Source: Mesorhizobium amorphae (lineage in GTDB: Bacteria; Pseudomonadota; Alphaproteobacteria; Rhizobiales; Rhizobiaceae). From it: a stretch of 64,000 nt of DNA. The position numbers and the translations under genes were made by a program. Within the stretch, counting starts at the first letter, position 1. Every line of letters starts with the position of its first letter. The notes beneath the pieces are model-generated. The model was not told the origin of the DNA. It worked only from the letters and a program-made list of their open reading frames with translations, and ran no database searches. Of the stretch, positions 44,538 through 52,609 are shown one piece after another. The DNA is taken from assembly GCF_014843845.1 (NCBI RefSeq), contig NZ_JHQS01000062.1:62001-126000 (forward strand), in the 5' to 3' direction.

Positions 44538-45587
44538 ATGGGCACGGTCCACCACATGACCAGGCGCGGGAAATATGCCCGTCGGCTCGATCCGGCTTTG
44601 TGGGTCTATATCGACCGGGTCAACGAATGGTATCCGCCCGAAATCGCCGAGTTGCCGATCGCCGAGCAAAGGGCGGTCTATGACGCGATGTGCCGGGCCT
44701 TCCACCCGGGCCATCCGCCGGGCCTATCAGCCAGTGACGGCTTGGTCGCCGCCGCCGCTCGCGACATTCCTGTCCGGGGCTACCGGCTCGCCGGCAAGGC
44801 GCCGCAGGCGATCGTTGTCTACTATCATGGCGGCGGCTTCGTGCTGGGCGGGCTCGACAGCCATGACGACATTTGCGCCGAGATCTGCGCAGCCACCGGC
44901 TTCGAGGTGCTGTCGGCAGACTACCGGCTGGCGCCGGAACATCTTCATCCTGCCGCTTTCGACGATGCGCTGGCCGTGTTCGAATGGGTGGCCGCGACGA
45001 GCGCCCTGCCGATCGTGCTTTGCGGCGAGAGCGCCGGCGGCAATCTGGCCGCCGCCGTCGCGCATGCGACGCGCCGCCACCCGCGCCGCGCGGCCGGACA
45101 GGTGCTGATCTATCCCGGTCTCGGCGGCGACGAGGCCGGCCGCTCCTACATCGAGCACGCCGAGGCGCCGCTGCTCACGCTCGGCGATATCGATTTCTAT
45201 CGCCGCATCCGCTCCGCACCCGGACAATCGCCCGACGATCCGACCTTTTCGCCGCTACGCGACAGCGATTTCTCAGGCCTGCCGCCGACATTCGTCATTA
45301 CGGCGGAATGCGACCCGCTATCGTCGGACGGCGAGGCCTATCGCGACCGCATCGTTGCCGCCGGCGGCTCGGCCTGGTGGCAGGAGGAGCCGCGCCTCGT
45401 GCACAGTTTTTTGCGCGCCCGCAAGAACGTGCCGCGCGCCGGCGAGGCTTTCCTCGACATCCTCTCGGCCATCGCTTCCGTCACCATGCTGGGCGCCGGC
45501 GACGGAGATCTGATCTCCCCCCTTGTGGGGGAGATGGCCGGCAGGCCAGAGGGGGGCGCGAAGGATCGCGAACCTTCGGGTTCTTGA
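44538..45587 (+). CDS. Alpha/beta hydrolase, HSL-like esterase
   Basis: A 349-residue esterase/lipase of the hormone-sensitive-lipase family: oxyanion motif YYHGGGFVLGG, nucleophile GESAGGN, acid in AECDPLSSDG and His in RLVHSF. The true family end is near residue 318 (FLDILSAIASV); the last 25 or so residues (ISPLVGEMAGRPEGGAKDRE) are encoded by a palindromic-repeat fragment at 45511-45558, as in nasA. Third gene of the GlxA-linked cluster. Confidence 0.88.
   Translation: MGTVHHMTRRGKYARRLDPALWVYIDRVNEWYPPEIAELPIAEQRAVYDAMCRAFHPGHPPGLSASDGLVAAAARDIPVRGYRLAGKAPQAIVVYYHGGGFVLGGLDSHDDICAEICAATGFEVLSADYRLAPEHLHPAAFDDALAVFEWVAATSALPIVLCGESAGGNLAAAVAHATRRHPRRAAGQVLIYPGLGGDEAGRSYIEHAEAPLLTLGDIDFYRRIRSAPGQSPDDPTFSPLRDSDFSGLPPTFVITAECDPLSSDGEAYRDRIVAAGGSAWWQEEPRLVHSFLRARKNVPRAGEAFLDILSAIASVTMLGAGDGDLISPLVGEMAGRPEGGAKDREPSGS
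45511..45558. repeat. Palindromic repeat fragment (right arm) at hydrolase 3' end
   Basis: TGATCTCCCCCCTTGTGGGG, then GAGATGGCCGGCAGGCCAGA and GGGGGGC, equals the right arm of the nasA element almost base for base. It is inside the last codons of the alpha/beta hydrolase gene. The left arm is not present next to it. Confidence 0.8.
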
Positions 45588-45642
45588 TCACCCGCCCCCC
45601 CTGAGAACGCAGCTATTGCTAACTGAACCGTAAGGCGGGACA

Positions 45643-45692
45643 GCGCCCCCTCTGTCCTGCCGGACATCTCCCCACGAGGGGGGAGATTGGCT
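45643..45692. repeat. Palindromic repeat fragment (left arm)
   Basis: GCGCCCCCTCTGTCCTGCCG, GACATCTCCCC and the inner loop to GGGGAGATTGGCTG correspond to the left arm of the 39411-39582 element. It lies about 85 bases after the right-arm fragment, in the reverse arm order of a complete element. These are therefore two partial copies or a rearranged one. Confidence 0.75.
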
Positions 45693-45854
45693 GTACCCAT
45701 GCCCTGCGGAACAGCGCACAAGAACTGCGGAAAAGCGAACATTTCCCTGCGTAAGCCCGCCCTATCATCGGCGCAGGCCAAAGGGCGCTCCGGCGAAACG
45801 CATCCGCCCCCCGCACCGCGATCGGCCGGGGCGCCCAACAGGGAGGGATCGACG

Positions 45855-47495
45855 ATGAAATTCATGCTGACCGACAGGAAACTTCACCCGCGCGCAAAGC
45901 CGATCGCCGACGATTTCAGAAAGGGCGGCATGAACCGGCGCGAGTACCTCGCCCTGATGGCCGGGTTCGGCGTCAGCGCCGCCGGGGCGCTGGCGCTGGG
46001 CGGCCTCAGCACCTCGCCCGCCCGCGCCGAAGAACCGAAGCGTGGCGGCACCTTGCGCGTCGCCATGAACGTCAAGGGTTTCAAGGATCCGCGCACCTTC
46101 GACGGCGTCGAAATGTCGAATGTCGCGCGCCACTGCAACGAATATCTGGTGCGCTGGAACACCGACTTCAGCTTCGAGCCGTGGCTGCTCGAAAGCTGGG
46201 AGACCAGCGACGACGCCAAGACGCTGACGCTTCATGTGCGCAAGGGCATCACCTGGTCGAACGGCGACACGTTCAACGCCGACGACGTCGTCCACAATCT
46301 GACGCGTTGGTGCGACGCTTCCATCGCCGGCAATTCGGTCGCCGCGCGCATGGGCGCGCTGGTCAACGCCGACACCAAGAAGCCGGTCGACGGCGGCATC
46401 GAGAAAGTCGACGACTTCACCGTGAAACTCAATTTGCCAAAGCCCGACATCTCGTTGATCGCCGGCATGGCCGACTATCCGGCGCTGATCATGCATCGCT
46501 CCTATGAGGGCGACGGCGACCCGATGAAGGCGCTGGCGATCACCACCGGTCCTTGCGAGCTGGTGAAATGGGATGCCGAGACCAGTGCGGAGGTGCGGCG
46601 CAAGGACAAGCCGTGGTGGAAGGGCGAGTTCCATCTCGACGGCATCACATGGGTCGATTACGGCTCCGATCCCAACGCCATGCTGTCGGCCTTCGAATCC
46701 GGCGAGATCGACACCGACCACGAGACCGCTTCCGATGCCGTGTCGCAGACCGAAGACATGGGGCTCGAGAATTCCGAGATCGCCACCGGCTCGACCATCG
46801 TGGCGCGCTTCAATGTCGGCAATGCACCCTATGACGACGTCAAGGTGCGCCGCGCCGCCCAGCTTGCCGTCGACAATTCGGCCGTGCTGAAGCTCGGTAT
46901 CGACGGCCGCGGCAAACCCGCCGACAACCACCATGTCGGCCCGATGCACCCCGAATATGCCGATATCGGCCCCGCCAAGCGTGATGTGGATGAGGCGAAG
47001 AAGCTGCTCACTGAGGCCGGCAAAGTCGACCATGAGTACGAGCTCATCTCCGTCGATGTCGAATGGCAAAAGAGCACCGGCGATGCGATCGCCGCGCAGA
47101 TGCGCGAGGCAGGCTTGAAGATCAAGCGCACCGTGCTGCCGGCCGCAACCTTCTGGAACGACTGGAGCAAATACCCCTTCTCCTGTACCGAGTGGCTGGG
47201 ACGGCCGCTCGGCGTCCAGGTGCTGGCGCTCGCCTACAAATCGGGCGCCGCCTGGAACGAAAGTGCCTATGCCAACAAGGAGTTCGACGAACTGCTCGAC
47301 AAGGCGCTGGCAATGCCCGACGCCAAGGCGCGCAAGGAGATCATGGCCAAGATCGAGCAGAATTTGCGTGACTCCGGCATCATCGTCCAGCCCTACTGGC
47401 GCTCGGTCTATCGCACCTACCGCAAGGGCGTGCATGGCTGCGAACAGCACCAGTCGCTGGAACAGCATTTCGAGAAGGTCTGGCTGGAGAGCTGA
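45855..47495 (+). CDS. ABC transporter substrate-binding protein (peptide/nickel family)
   Basis: A 546-residue periplasmic receptor of family 5 (DppA/OppA type). Twin-arginine-like leader MNRREYLALMAGFGVSAAG and cleavage near ARAEE are visible, followed by GGTLRVAMNVKGFKDPRTFD and WLLESWETSDDAKTLTLHVRKGITWSNGD, typical for the family. GGGAGG lies upstream of ATG 45855. No permease or ATPase gene follows in the window; the next gene is on the other strand. Substrate may belong to the upstream catabolic cluster. Confidence 0.88.
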   Translation: MKFMLTDRKLHPRAKPIADDFRKGGMNRREYLALMAGFGVSAAGALALGGLSTSPARAEEPKRGGTLRVAMNVKGFKDPRTFDGVEMSNVARHCNEYLVRWNTDFSFEPWLLESWETSDDAKTLTLHVRKGITWSNGDTFNADDVVHNLTRWCDASIAGNSVAARMGALVNADTKKPVDGGIEKVDDFTVKLNLPKPDISLIAGMADYPALIMHRSYEGDGDPMKALAITTGPCELVKWDAETSAEVRRKDKPWWKGEFHLDGITWVDYGSDPNAMLSAFESGEIDTDHETASDAVSQTEDMGLENSEIATGSTIVARFNVGNAPYDDVKVRRAAQLAVDNSAVLKLGIDGRGKPADNHHVGPMHPEYADIGPAKRDVDEAKKLLTEAGKVDHEYELISVDVEWQKSTGDAIAAQMREAGLKIKRTVLPAATFWNDWSKYPFSCTEWLGRPLGVQVLALAYKSGAAWNESAYANKEFDELLDKALAMPDAKARKEIMAKIEQNLRDSGIIVQPYWRSVYRTYRKGVHGCEQHQSLEQHFEKVWLES

Positions 47496-47540
47496 CCTGT
47501 TTGACCGGGCTTCCGACGCGGCCACTTTGTTGTGGGCGCG

Positions 47541-48629
47541 TCAGGCGGTGGCCTGCCTGGCGACATCCGGAGCTTGCGCGACCGACATACGCTCGATGAT
47601 GGTCGTCGGCAGGATGATCCTTTCGGGCGGCCGGTCATCGCCTTTCAGGCGGCGTATCAATAGCTCTGCCACGGATTTTCCCAGCGCGTAGACCGGCTGG
47701 TCGATGACGGTGATGGGCGGCGTGGTCACGCTCGTCCAGTCGGCATCGTGGAAGGTGATCAGCGACATGTCCTGCGGAATGCGCAGGCCGCATTCCCGGA
47801 TCGCCTTGAACAATTCGAGTGCCACGACGCTATCCGATGCGAGGATCGCCGTCGGCCGGTCTGGGCTCTTCAGCAATCCATGCATCACGGCCCGCGACGT
47901 CTCGGATCGCCCGGAGCCAAAATGGATGTTGCGTTCGGCTCGCTCTATGCCGGATTCCCGGCAGGCATCGAGAAATCCTAGAATGCGCTCACGCACGGTG
48001 GACGTGTTGATCCTCGACTCGCTGCCGCGAAAGTCCCCGGACAAGACTGCGGCGGTCATATAGGCGATCCTGGTGTGCCCTGCCCGCGTCAGGATGCGGG
48101 TGGCGCGCAAGGCCGCATCCCGATCATCGACGGTCACGGTATCGACATCGAGATCCGGCAGCGCCCGGTCGAGCAGCGCCAAGGGACAGGCGGAGCGCGC
48201 AATCTCCACGAGATGGGCGATTTCTCCGGATTGGGCCGGCGTTACGATCAGCCCGTCAACCTGCTTTGCCATGAGAACGCGTATCGCATTCTTCTCGGCT
48301 TCGACCTGTTCGCCCGAATTGGCCAGGATGACGTTGATGCCCGACAGGCGCGCCACGTCGCTGATGCCGCGCACCGCCAGCGAGAAGAACGGGTTCTCGA
48401 TGTCGCCGACGACCACGCCGATGCTGCCTGAGCGTCCCGTCGTCATGCTGCGCGCCAATTCGTTTGGACGATAGTCGAGCGCCTTCGCCGCTTCGAGTAC
48501 AGCGGCGCGCACCGTCTTGCTCACCCGGCCATAGCCGCCCAGCACGCGCGCTGCCGTCGCTTTCGAGACCTTCGCCTGGCGGGCGACATCGCTGACGGTG
48601 ATGGAGGGAGCCTTGGGCGGACGTTTCAT
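47541..48629 (-). CDS. LacI family transcriptional regulator
   Basis: A 362-residue repressor-type protein with an N-terminal LacI helix-turn-helix and hinge (VSDVARQAKVSKATAARVL ... RPNELARSMTTGRS, about 9-65) and a periplasmic-binding-like effector domain. It is divergent from the amino-acid ABC operon. Two palindromic operators TGAGACCGGTCTCA lie in between (48692-48726), the likely binding sites, so it probably controls both itself and that operon. Confidence 0.93.
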   Translation of the reverse strand: MKRPPKAPSITVSDVARQAKVSKATAARVLGGYGRVSKTVRAAVLEAAKALDYRPNELARSMTTGRSGSIGVVVGDIENPFFSLAVRGISDVARLSGINVILANSGEQVEAEKNAIRVLMAKQVDGLIVTPAQSGEIAHLVEIARSACPLALLDRALPDLDVDTVTVDDRDAALRATRILTRAGHTRIAYMTAAVLSGDFRGSESRINTSTVRERILGFLDACRESGIERAERNIHFGSGRSETSRAVMHGLLKSPDRPTAILASDSVVALELFKAIRECGLRIPQDMSLITFHDADWTSVTTPPITVIDQPVYALGKSVAELLIRRLKGDDRPPERIILPTTIIERMSVAQAPDVARQATA

Positions 48630-48691
48630 TGTGGAAAAAATCGCTTCCGAATTCGTTGACGGATGGTCATTCCCATGACTACAAATGTCAA

Positions 48692-48726
48692 GAGACCGGT
48701 CTCATTTACATTTGAGACCGGTCTCA
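48692..48726. promoter_or_regulatory. Tandem LacI-type operators
   Basis: Two perfect palindromes: GAGACCGGTCTC at 48692-48703 and TGAGACCGGTCTCA at 48713-48726. Centre spacing is 22 bases, about two helical turns, allowing two dimers on the same face. The central CG and dyad form are typical of LacI/GalR operators. They are about 115-150 bases before the ABC operon start and 65-95 before lacI. Confidence 0.85.
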
Positions 48727-48840
48727 CAGGAAAAAGAGCGCCTGGAGGCGTCACATCGCAAGCCGTATTGAAAATTGGCGCGTGTCCGCCGTGAAAGCTT
48801 CAGCGCCCCCGCGGACCGATCTTCAGAGTGGAGAACAACC

Positions 48841-49677
48841 ATGAGCATCAGAGGTCTTTTCACATCGAGCCCGCGGCAGCGCATCGGCTCCATGATCTTC
48901 GCCGTCACGCTGGCCGCCCTGTCCCTGCCCAAGGCGTGGGCCGCCGACAATCCGTATAATCTGATCGATGCCAAGACCATCAGCGTCGGCACGATGGGCG
49001 ATGCAAAGCCCTATGCCTTCACGACCGCCGACGGCAAATTCACCGGCTTCGACCTCGAATTCTTCCTGAAGGTGGTGGGGCGGATGGGATTCAAGGCGGA
49101 TCAGGTGACCTTCACCGGCCAGGAATTCTCCGCGCTCATGCCCTCGGTCGCCAATGAACGTTTCGATGTCGCGGTCGCCGCCATCGGAACCACCGCCGAG
49201 CGGAAGAAGAACGTCGATTTCTCCGACGGCTACCTGGCCGGATATCTTTCGGTGCTGACGTCGGACGCCAGCATCACCAGTGCCGAAGGCCTCGACGGCA
49301 AACGCCTCGGCGTCGTCCAGGGCACGCTGCAGGAGATCTATGCCGCGAAGAACTTCAAGGACACGGACCTGGTGAAATTCCCGGACAACAACTCCGCCAT
49401 CGCCGCACTCAACAATGGCACGGTCGATGCGCACTTCCTCGACTATGAGGCGGCGAAACAATATGGCGAGCGCTATCCGGCGTTGAAGGTCGCGATCAAC
49501 ATCCCCTCCTTCGATGCACCGGCCGGCTTTGTTGTCCGCAAGGGCAACGACGCCTTCCGTGAAGCGCTCAACAAGGGCATTCACGAAGCGATGCAGGACG
49601 GCACCTGGAGGGATCTCTACCAGAAATGGTTCCCCGGATCGCCGATGCCGGAGCAATATCTTCCCAAGAAGAACTGA
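48841..49677 (+). CDS. Amino-acid-type ABC substrate-binding protein
   Basis: A 278-residue family-3 periplasmic receptor. A signal peptide is present (about 31 residues, ending PKAWAAD). Mature motifs: VGTMGDAKPYAFTTADGKFTGFDLEFF and LDGKRLGVVQGTLQEIYA match polar amino-acid or opine receptors. GGAG precedes ATG 48841. It is the first gene of an operon with a fused permease-ATPase and an FAD oxidase, under the LacI operators. Confidence 0.9.
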   Translation: MSIRGLFTSSPRQRIGSMIFAVTLAALSLPKAWAADNPYNLIDAKTISVGTMGDAKPYAFTTADGKFTGFDLEFFLKVVGRMGFKADQVTFTGQEFSALMPSVANERFDVAVAAIGTTAERKKNVDFSDGYLAGYLSVLTSDASITSAEGLDGKRLGVVQGTLQEIYAAKNFKDTDLVKFPDNNSAIAALNNGTVDAHFLDYEAAKQYGERYPALKVAINIPSFDAPAGFVVRKGNDAFREALNKGIHEAMQDGTWRDLYQKWFPGSPMPEQYLPKKN

Positions 49678-49774
49678 GCCGCGTGAGGCCGCCGGCGCGA
49701 ATGCCGGCGGCCTCAAATAGACATGAGCGATCACACGACCGGTGGCTTTGCCGCCGCGCAAGGCAGGTTGGCAG

Positions 49775-51304
49775 ATGAACTGGCTCGAGAACCTTCAGCG
49801 CAGCTTTTTCGACTGGGACGCGATGGCGTCGGTGCTGCCAGCGCTGCTTGCGGTCGGGCTGAAAAACACCCTGATCCTCGCGGCGGCTTCCACCGTGCTC
49901 GGCATCCTGCTGGGCATGGTCCTTGCTGTGATGGGCATTTCGCGCTCCGCCTGGCTGCGCATCCCGGCGCGCGTCTACACCGACATCTTTCGCGGGCTGC
50001 CCGCCATCCTCACCATCCTGCTGATCGGGCAGGGATTCGCGCGCATCGGCCGGGACATCTTTGGCCCCTCCCCCTACCCGCTCGGCATCCTCGCGCTCAG
50101 CCTGATTGCCGGCGCCTATATTGGCGAGATCTTCCGCTCTGGCATACAGAGCGTCGAAACCGGCCAGATGGAAGCGTGCCGCGCGCTCAGCATGAGCTAC
50201 GGCCAGGGCATGCGGCTGATCGTGATCCCACAGGGCGTGCGCCGCGTGCTCCCCGCTTTGGTCAACCAGTTCATCGGCAACGTCAAGGATTCCAGCCTCG
50301 TCTACTTTCTCGGCCTGCTTGCCTCCGAACGCGAGATTTTCCGCATCGGCCAGGACCAGGCAGTGGTCACCGGGAACCTCTCGCCTCTGCTTCTGGCCGG
50401 CCTGTTTTATCTTATCATCACCGTGCCGCTGACCCATGTGGTCAACACCATCGACAATCGCCTGCGGCTCGGCAAGCAGAAGCCCGGCGGCGGCGTCAGC
50501 GGCCTAGTCGAGGTCGGCGAGTTGGAGAACACGGCAGGCAAAGCCTCGGCGACGACCGGCGCCACGCCTTCGGCCGTCAAGGCCGGCAGCCTGGAGGTTC
50601 ACGATCTCGACATGGCCTATGGCGAGCTTCAGGTGCTCAAGCAGATCCGGCTCAAGGTCGAGCCGGGGACGGTCACCTGCGTCATCGGTCCGTCGGGCTC
50701 CGGAAAATCGACGCTGCTGCGCTGCCTCAACCGGCTGGTCGAGCCGAAGGCGGGCGACGTGCTGCTCGACGGTGAAAGCATCCTGGCGATGAGACCGGAG
50801 ACGCTGCGCCGGCGCGTCGGCATGGTTTTTCAGCATTTCAATCTGTTCCCGAACCATACGGCACTCGAGAACGTCATGCTCGCCCTGACCAAGATCAAGG
50901 GCATGGCGACAGACCAGGCCAGGCGCCAGGCGGAAGCGCGCCTTGCCGAAGTGGGCCTCGCGGCGCGAAAGGACTACCGGCCGAGCCGCCTGTCAGGCGG
51001 TCAGCAGCAGCGCGTGGCGATCGCCCGCGCGCTGGCAATGGATCCCGAAGTCATCCTCTTCGACGAGGTGACGAGCGCGCTCGACCCCGAACTCGTCAAG
51101 GGCGTTCTCAACCTGATGGCCGATCTCGGCCGCCGCGGCATGACGATGATCGTCGTCACCCATGAGATGGGCTTTGCCCGCAAGGTGGCGGACCAGGTCG
51201 CCTTCATGGACGAAGGCCGCATCGTCGAGGTCGGCCCACCGGCGGAGCTATTCGACAGGCCGAAGAGCCCGCGGCTCAGGCAGTTCCTCGCCGAGGTCCT
51301 ATGA
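49775..51304 (+). CDS. Fused amino-acid ABC permease-ATPase
   Basis: A 509-residue single polypeptide. Residues about 1-235 are a HisM/GlnP-type permease (five helices; EAA loop EACRALSMSYGQGMRLIVIPQ). After a linker of about 40 residues comes a complete ABC ATPase (about 270-509): Walker A GPSGSGKST, LSGGQQQRVAIARAL, Walker B VILFDEVTSALD and VVTHEMG. Usually these are two genes. ATG 49775 is preferred; the frame extends to 49742. Confidence 0.92.
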   Translation: MNWLENLQRSFFDWDAMASVLPALLAVGLKNTLILAAASTVLGILLGMVLAVMGISRSAWLRIPARVYTDIFRGLPAILTILLIGQGFARIGRDIFGPSPYPLGILALSLIAGAYIGEIFRSGIQSVETGQMEACRALSMSYGQGMRLIVIPQGVRRVLPALVNQFIGNVKDSSLVYFLGLLASEREIFRIGQDQAVVTGNLSPLLLAGLFYLIITVPLTHVVNTIDNRLRLGKQKPGGGVSGLVEVGELENTAGKASATTGATPSAVKAGSLEVHDLDMAYGELQVLKQIRLKVEPGTVTCVIGPSGSGKSTLLRCLNRLVEPKAGDVLLDGESILAMRPETLRRRVGMVFQHFNLFPNHTALENVMLALTKIKGMATDQARRQAEARLAEVGLAARKDYRPSRLSGGQQQRVAIARALAMDPEVILFDEVTSALDPELVKGVLNLMADLGRRGMTMIVVTHEMGFARKVADQVAFMDEGRIVEVGPPAELFDRPKSPRLRQFLAEVL

Positions 51305-51389
51305 ACGATGCCGCCGCGCACGGGCCGGCCGGGCCAAGCGCAGGGCATGACCCCGAAATCCAATCGTCCGACCATCGAAAGCTCCATTC

Positions 51390-52514
51390 ATGACCCACAA
51401 TCCTGCCCTCAAGATCGCCGTCATCGGCGGCGGCATCTTCGGCATCTCCACGGCCGTCCATCTCGCCCGCCTCGGCATAGAAACGACGATCGTCAATGAC
51501 GGCCCGGTCGCCAATGGCGCATCGTCGCGCTCGCTCGCCTGGCTCAATTCGGCGCGAAAGCGTTCGGCCACCTACCACAGGCTCCGTATGCAGGGCCTCG
51601 ACCGCTACAGGACGCTTGCGGCCGGGAATGATTGCGGTGCCTGGCTGCGCTTCGATGGCGGCCTCACCTGGGATGCCGACAACGCTTCCAACCAGATCCC
51701 GGAAATCTTCCGTCATGAGCAGGCGATCGGCTATGAGACGCGCCTGCTCGCGCCAGGCGATATCGCCGCCGTCACCCCGGGTGTCGATGCAAAGGCGGTT
51801 TCGCGTCAGGGTGCGATCTTCAATGCCGACGAAGGATGGGTCGACCTGCCGTCGCTCATCGGCCTGCTGCTGAAGGAGTTTCGCGAACGAGGCGGCCGTC
51901 TCATCACCGATGCCGGCCGTGCGGATGTTACTCTTGCGAACGGTCGCGTCACCGGCGTGAAGACTGCCTCCGGCCAAGTGGTCGAGGCCGATGCTGTCGT
52001 TGTTGCGACAGGTGCGGGGGTGCCGGCTATGGCGGCGAAGGTGGGCAAACGCATAGGTGACGGCACGACACGCGCGCTGCTTGTCCTCACCAAGCCGCTG
52101 CAGCACCCGCTCAGGGCCGTGCTGAACACGCCGCGCGTCGCCATCCGGCCGACGCCCAACGGCGCCTTCGCGCTCGACTCGGCCTGGTCCGAAGATGAAG
52201 TAATCGTGGGCGACGACGGCATGTACGAGGCGAAGCCGTCGACCATTGCAGGATTGCTCGATGAAGCCTCCAAGGTGCTGGAGGGAAACCCGACGCTCGC
52301 GCTGGCAAGCTATCACACCGGGCCAAAACCAATCCCCTCCGATGGCGAGCCGGTGATCGGCCAATTGACCGGCATTCCGGGCTATCACGTCGTCTTCAGC
52401 CATAGCGGCGCGACGCTTGGCCTCGTCGCGGGAGAATTGCTGGCCGGAGAAATCGTCAGCGGGACGCCAAATTCGCTGCTTGAACCGTTTCGCCCTGGAC
52501 GGTTTGAAAGCTGA
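51390..52514 (+). CDS. FAD-dependent oxidoreductase, DAO family
   Basis: A 374-residue flavin enzyme with the N-terminal dinucleotide fold IAVIGGGIFGISTAVHLARLG (GxGxxG at 7-12) and C-terminal GYHVVFSHSGATLGLVAGELL, typical for glycine/D-amino-acid oxidase-like proteins. Substrate is inferred to be the amino acid or opine taken up by the adjacent ABC system. It begins 85 bases after the transporter gene and continues the same operon. Confidence 0.88.
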   Translation: MTHNPALKIAVIGGGIFGISTAVHLARLGIETTIVNDGPVANGASSRSLAWLNSARKRSATYHRLRMQGLDRYRTLAAGNDCGAWLRFDGGLTWDADNASNQIPEIFRHEQAIGYETRLLAPGDIAAVTPGVDAKAVSRQGAIFNADEGWVDLPSLIGLLLKEFRERGGRLITDAGRADVTLANGRVTGVKTASGQVVEADAVVVATGAGVPAMAAKVGKRIGDGTTRALLVLTKPLQHPLRAVLNTPRVAIRPTPNGAFALDSAWSEDEVIVGDDGMYEAKPSTIAGLLDEASKVLEGNPTLALASYHTGPKPIPSDGEPVIGQLTGIPGYHVVFSHSGATLGLVAGELLAGEIVSGTPNSLLEPFRPGRFES

Positions 52515-52609
52515 GCGGGAGCAAGCGCTCGCCGAATGCCATTTGCCATGCGCGTGAATTTTGGCACAGATTGCGCCTGACTGACCATCGGCGCGAGAAG
52601 CAATCAGGC

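Noticed and set aside
45765..47525. 586-codon minus-strand frame opposite the ABC receptor
   Set aside because: The plus strand has a clear signal peptide and family-5 receptor motifs; the antisense frame has none.
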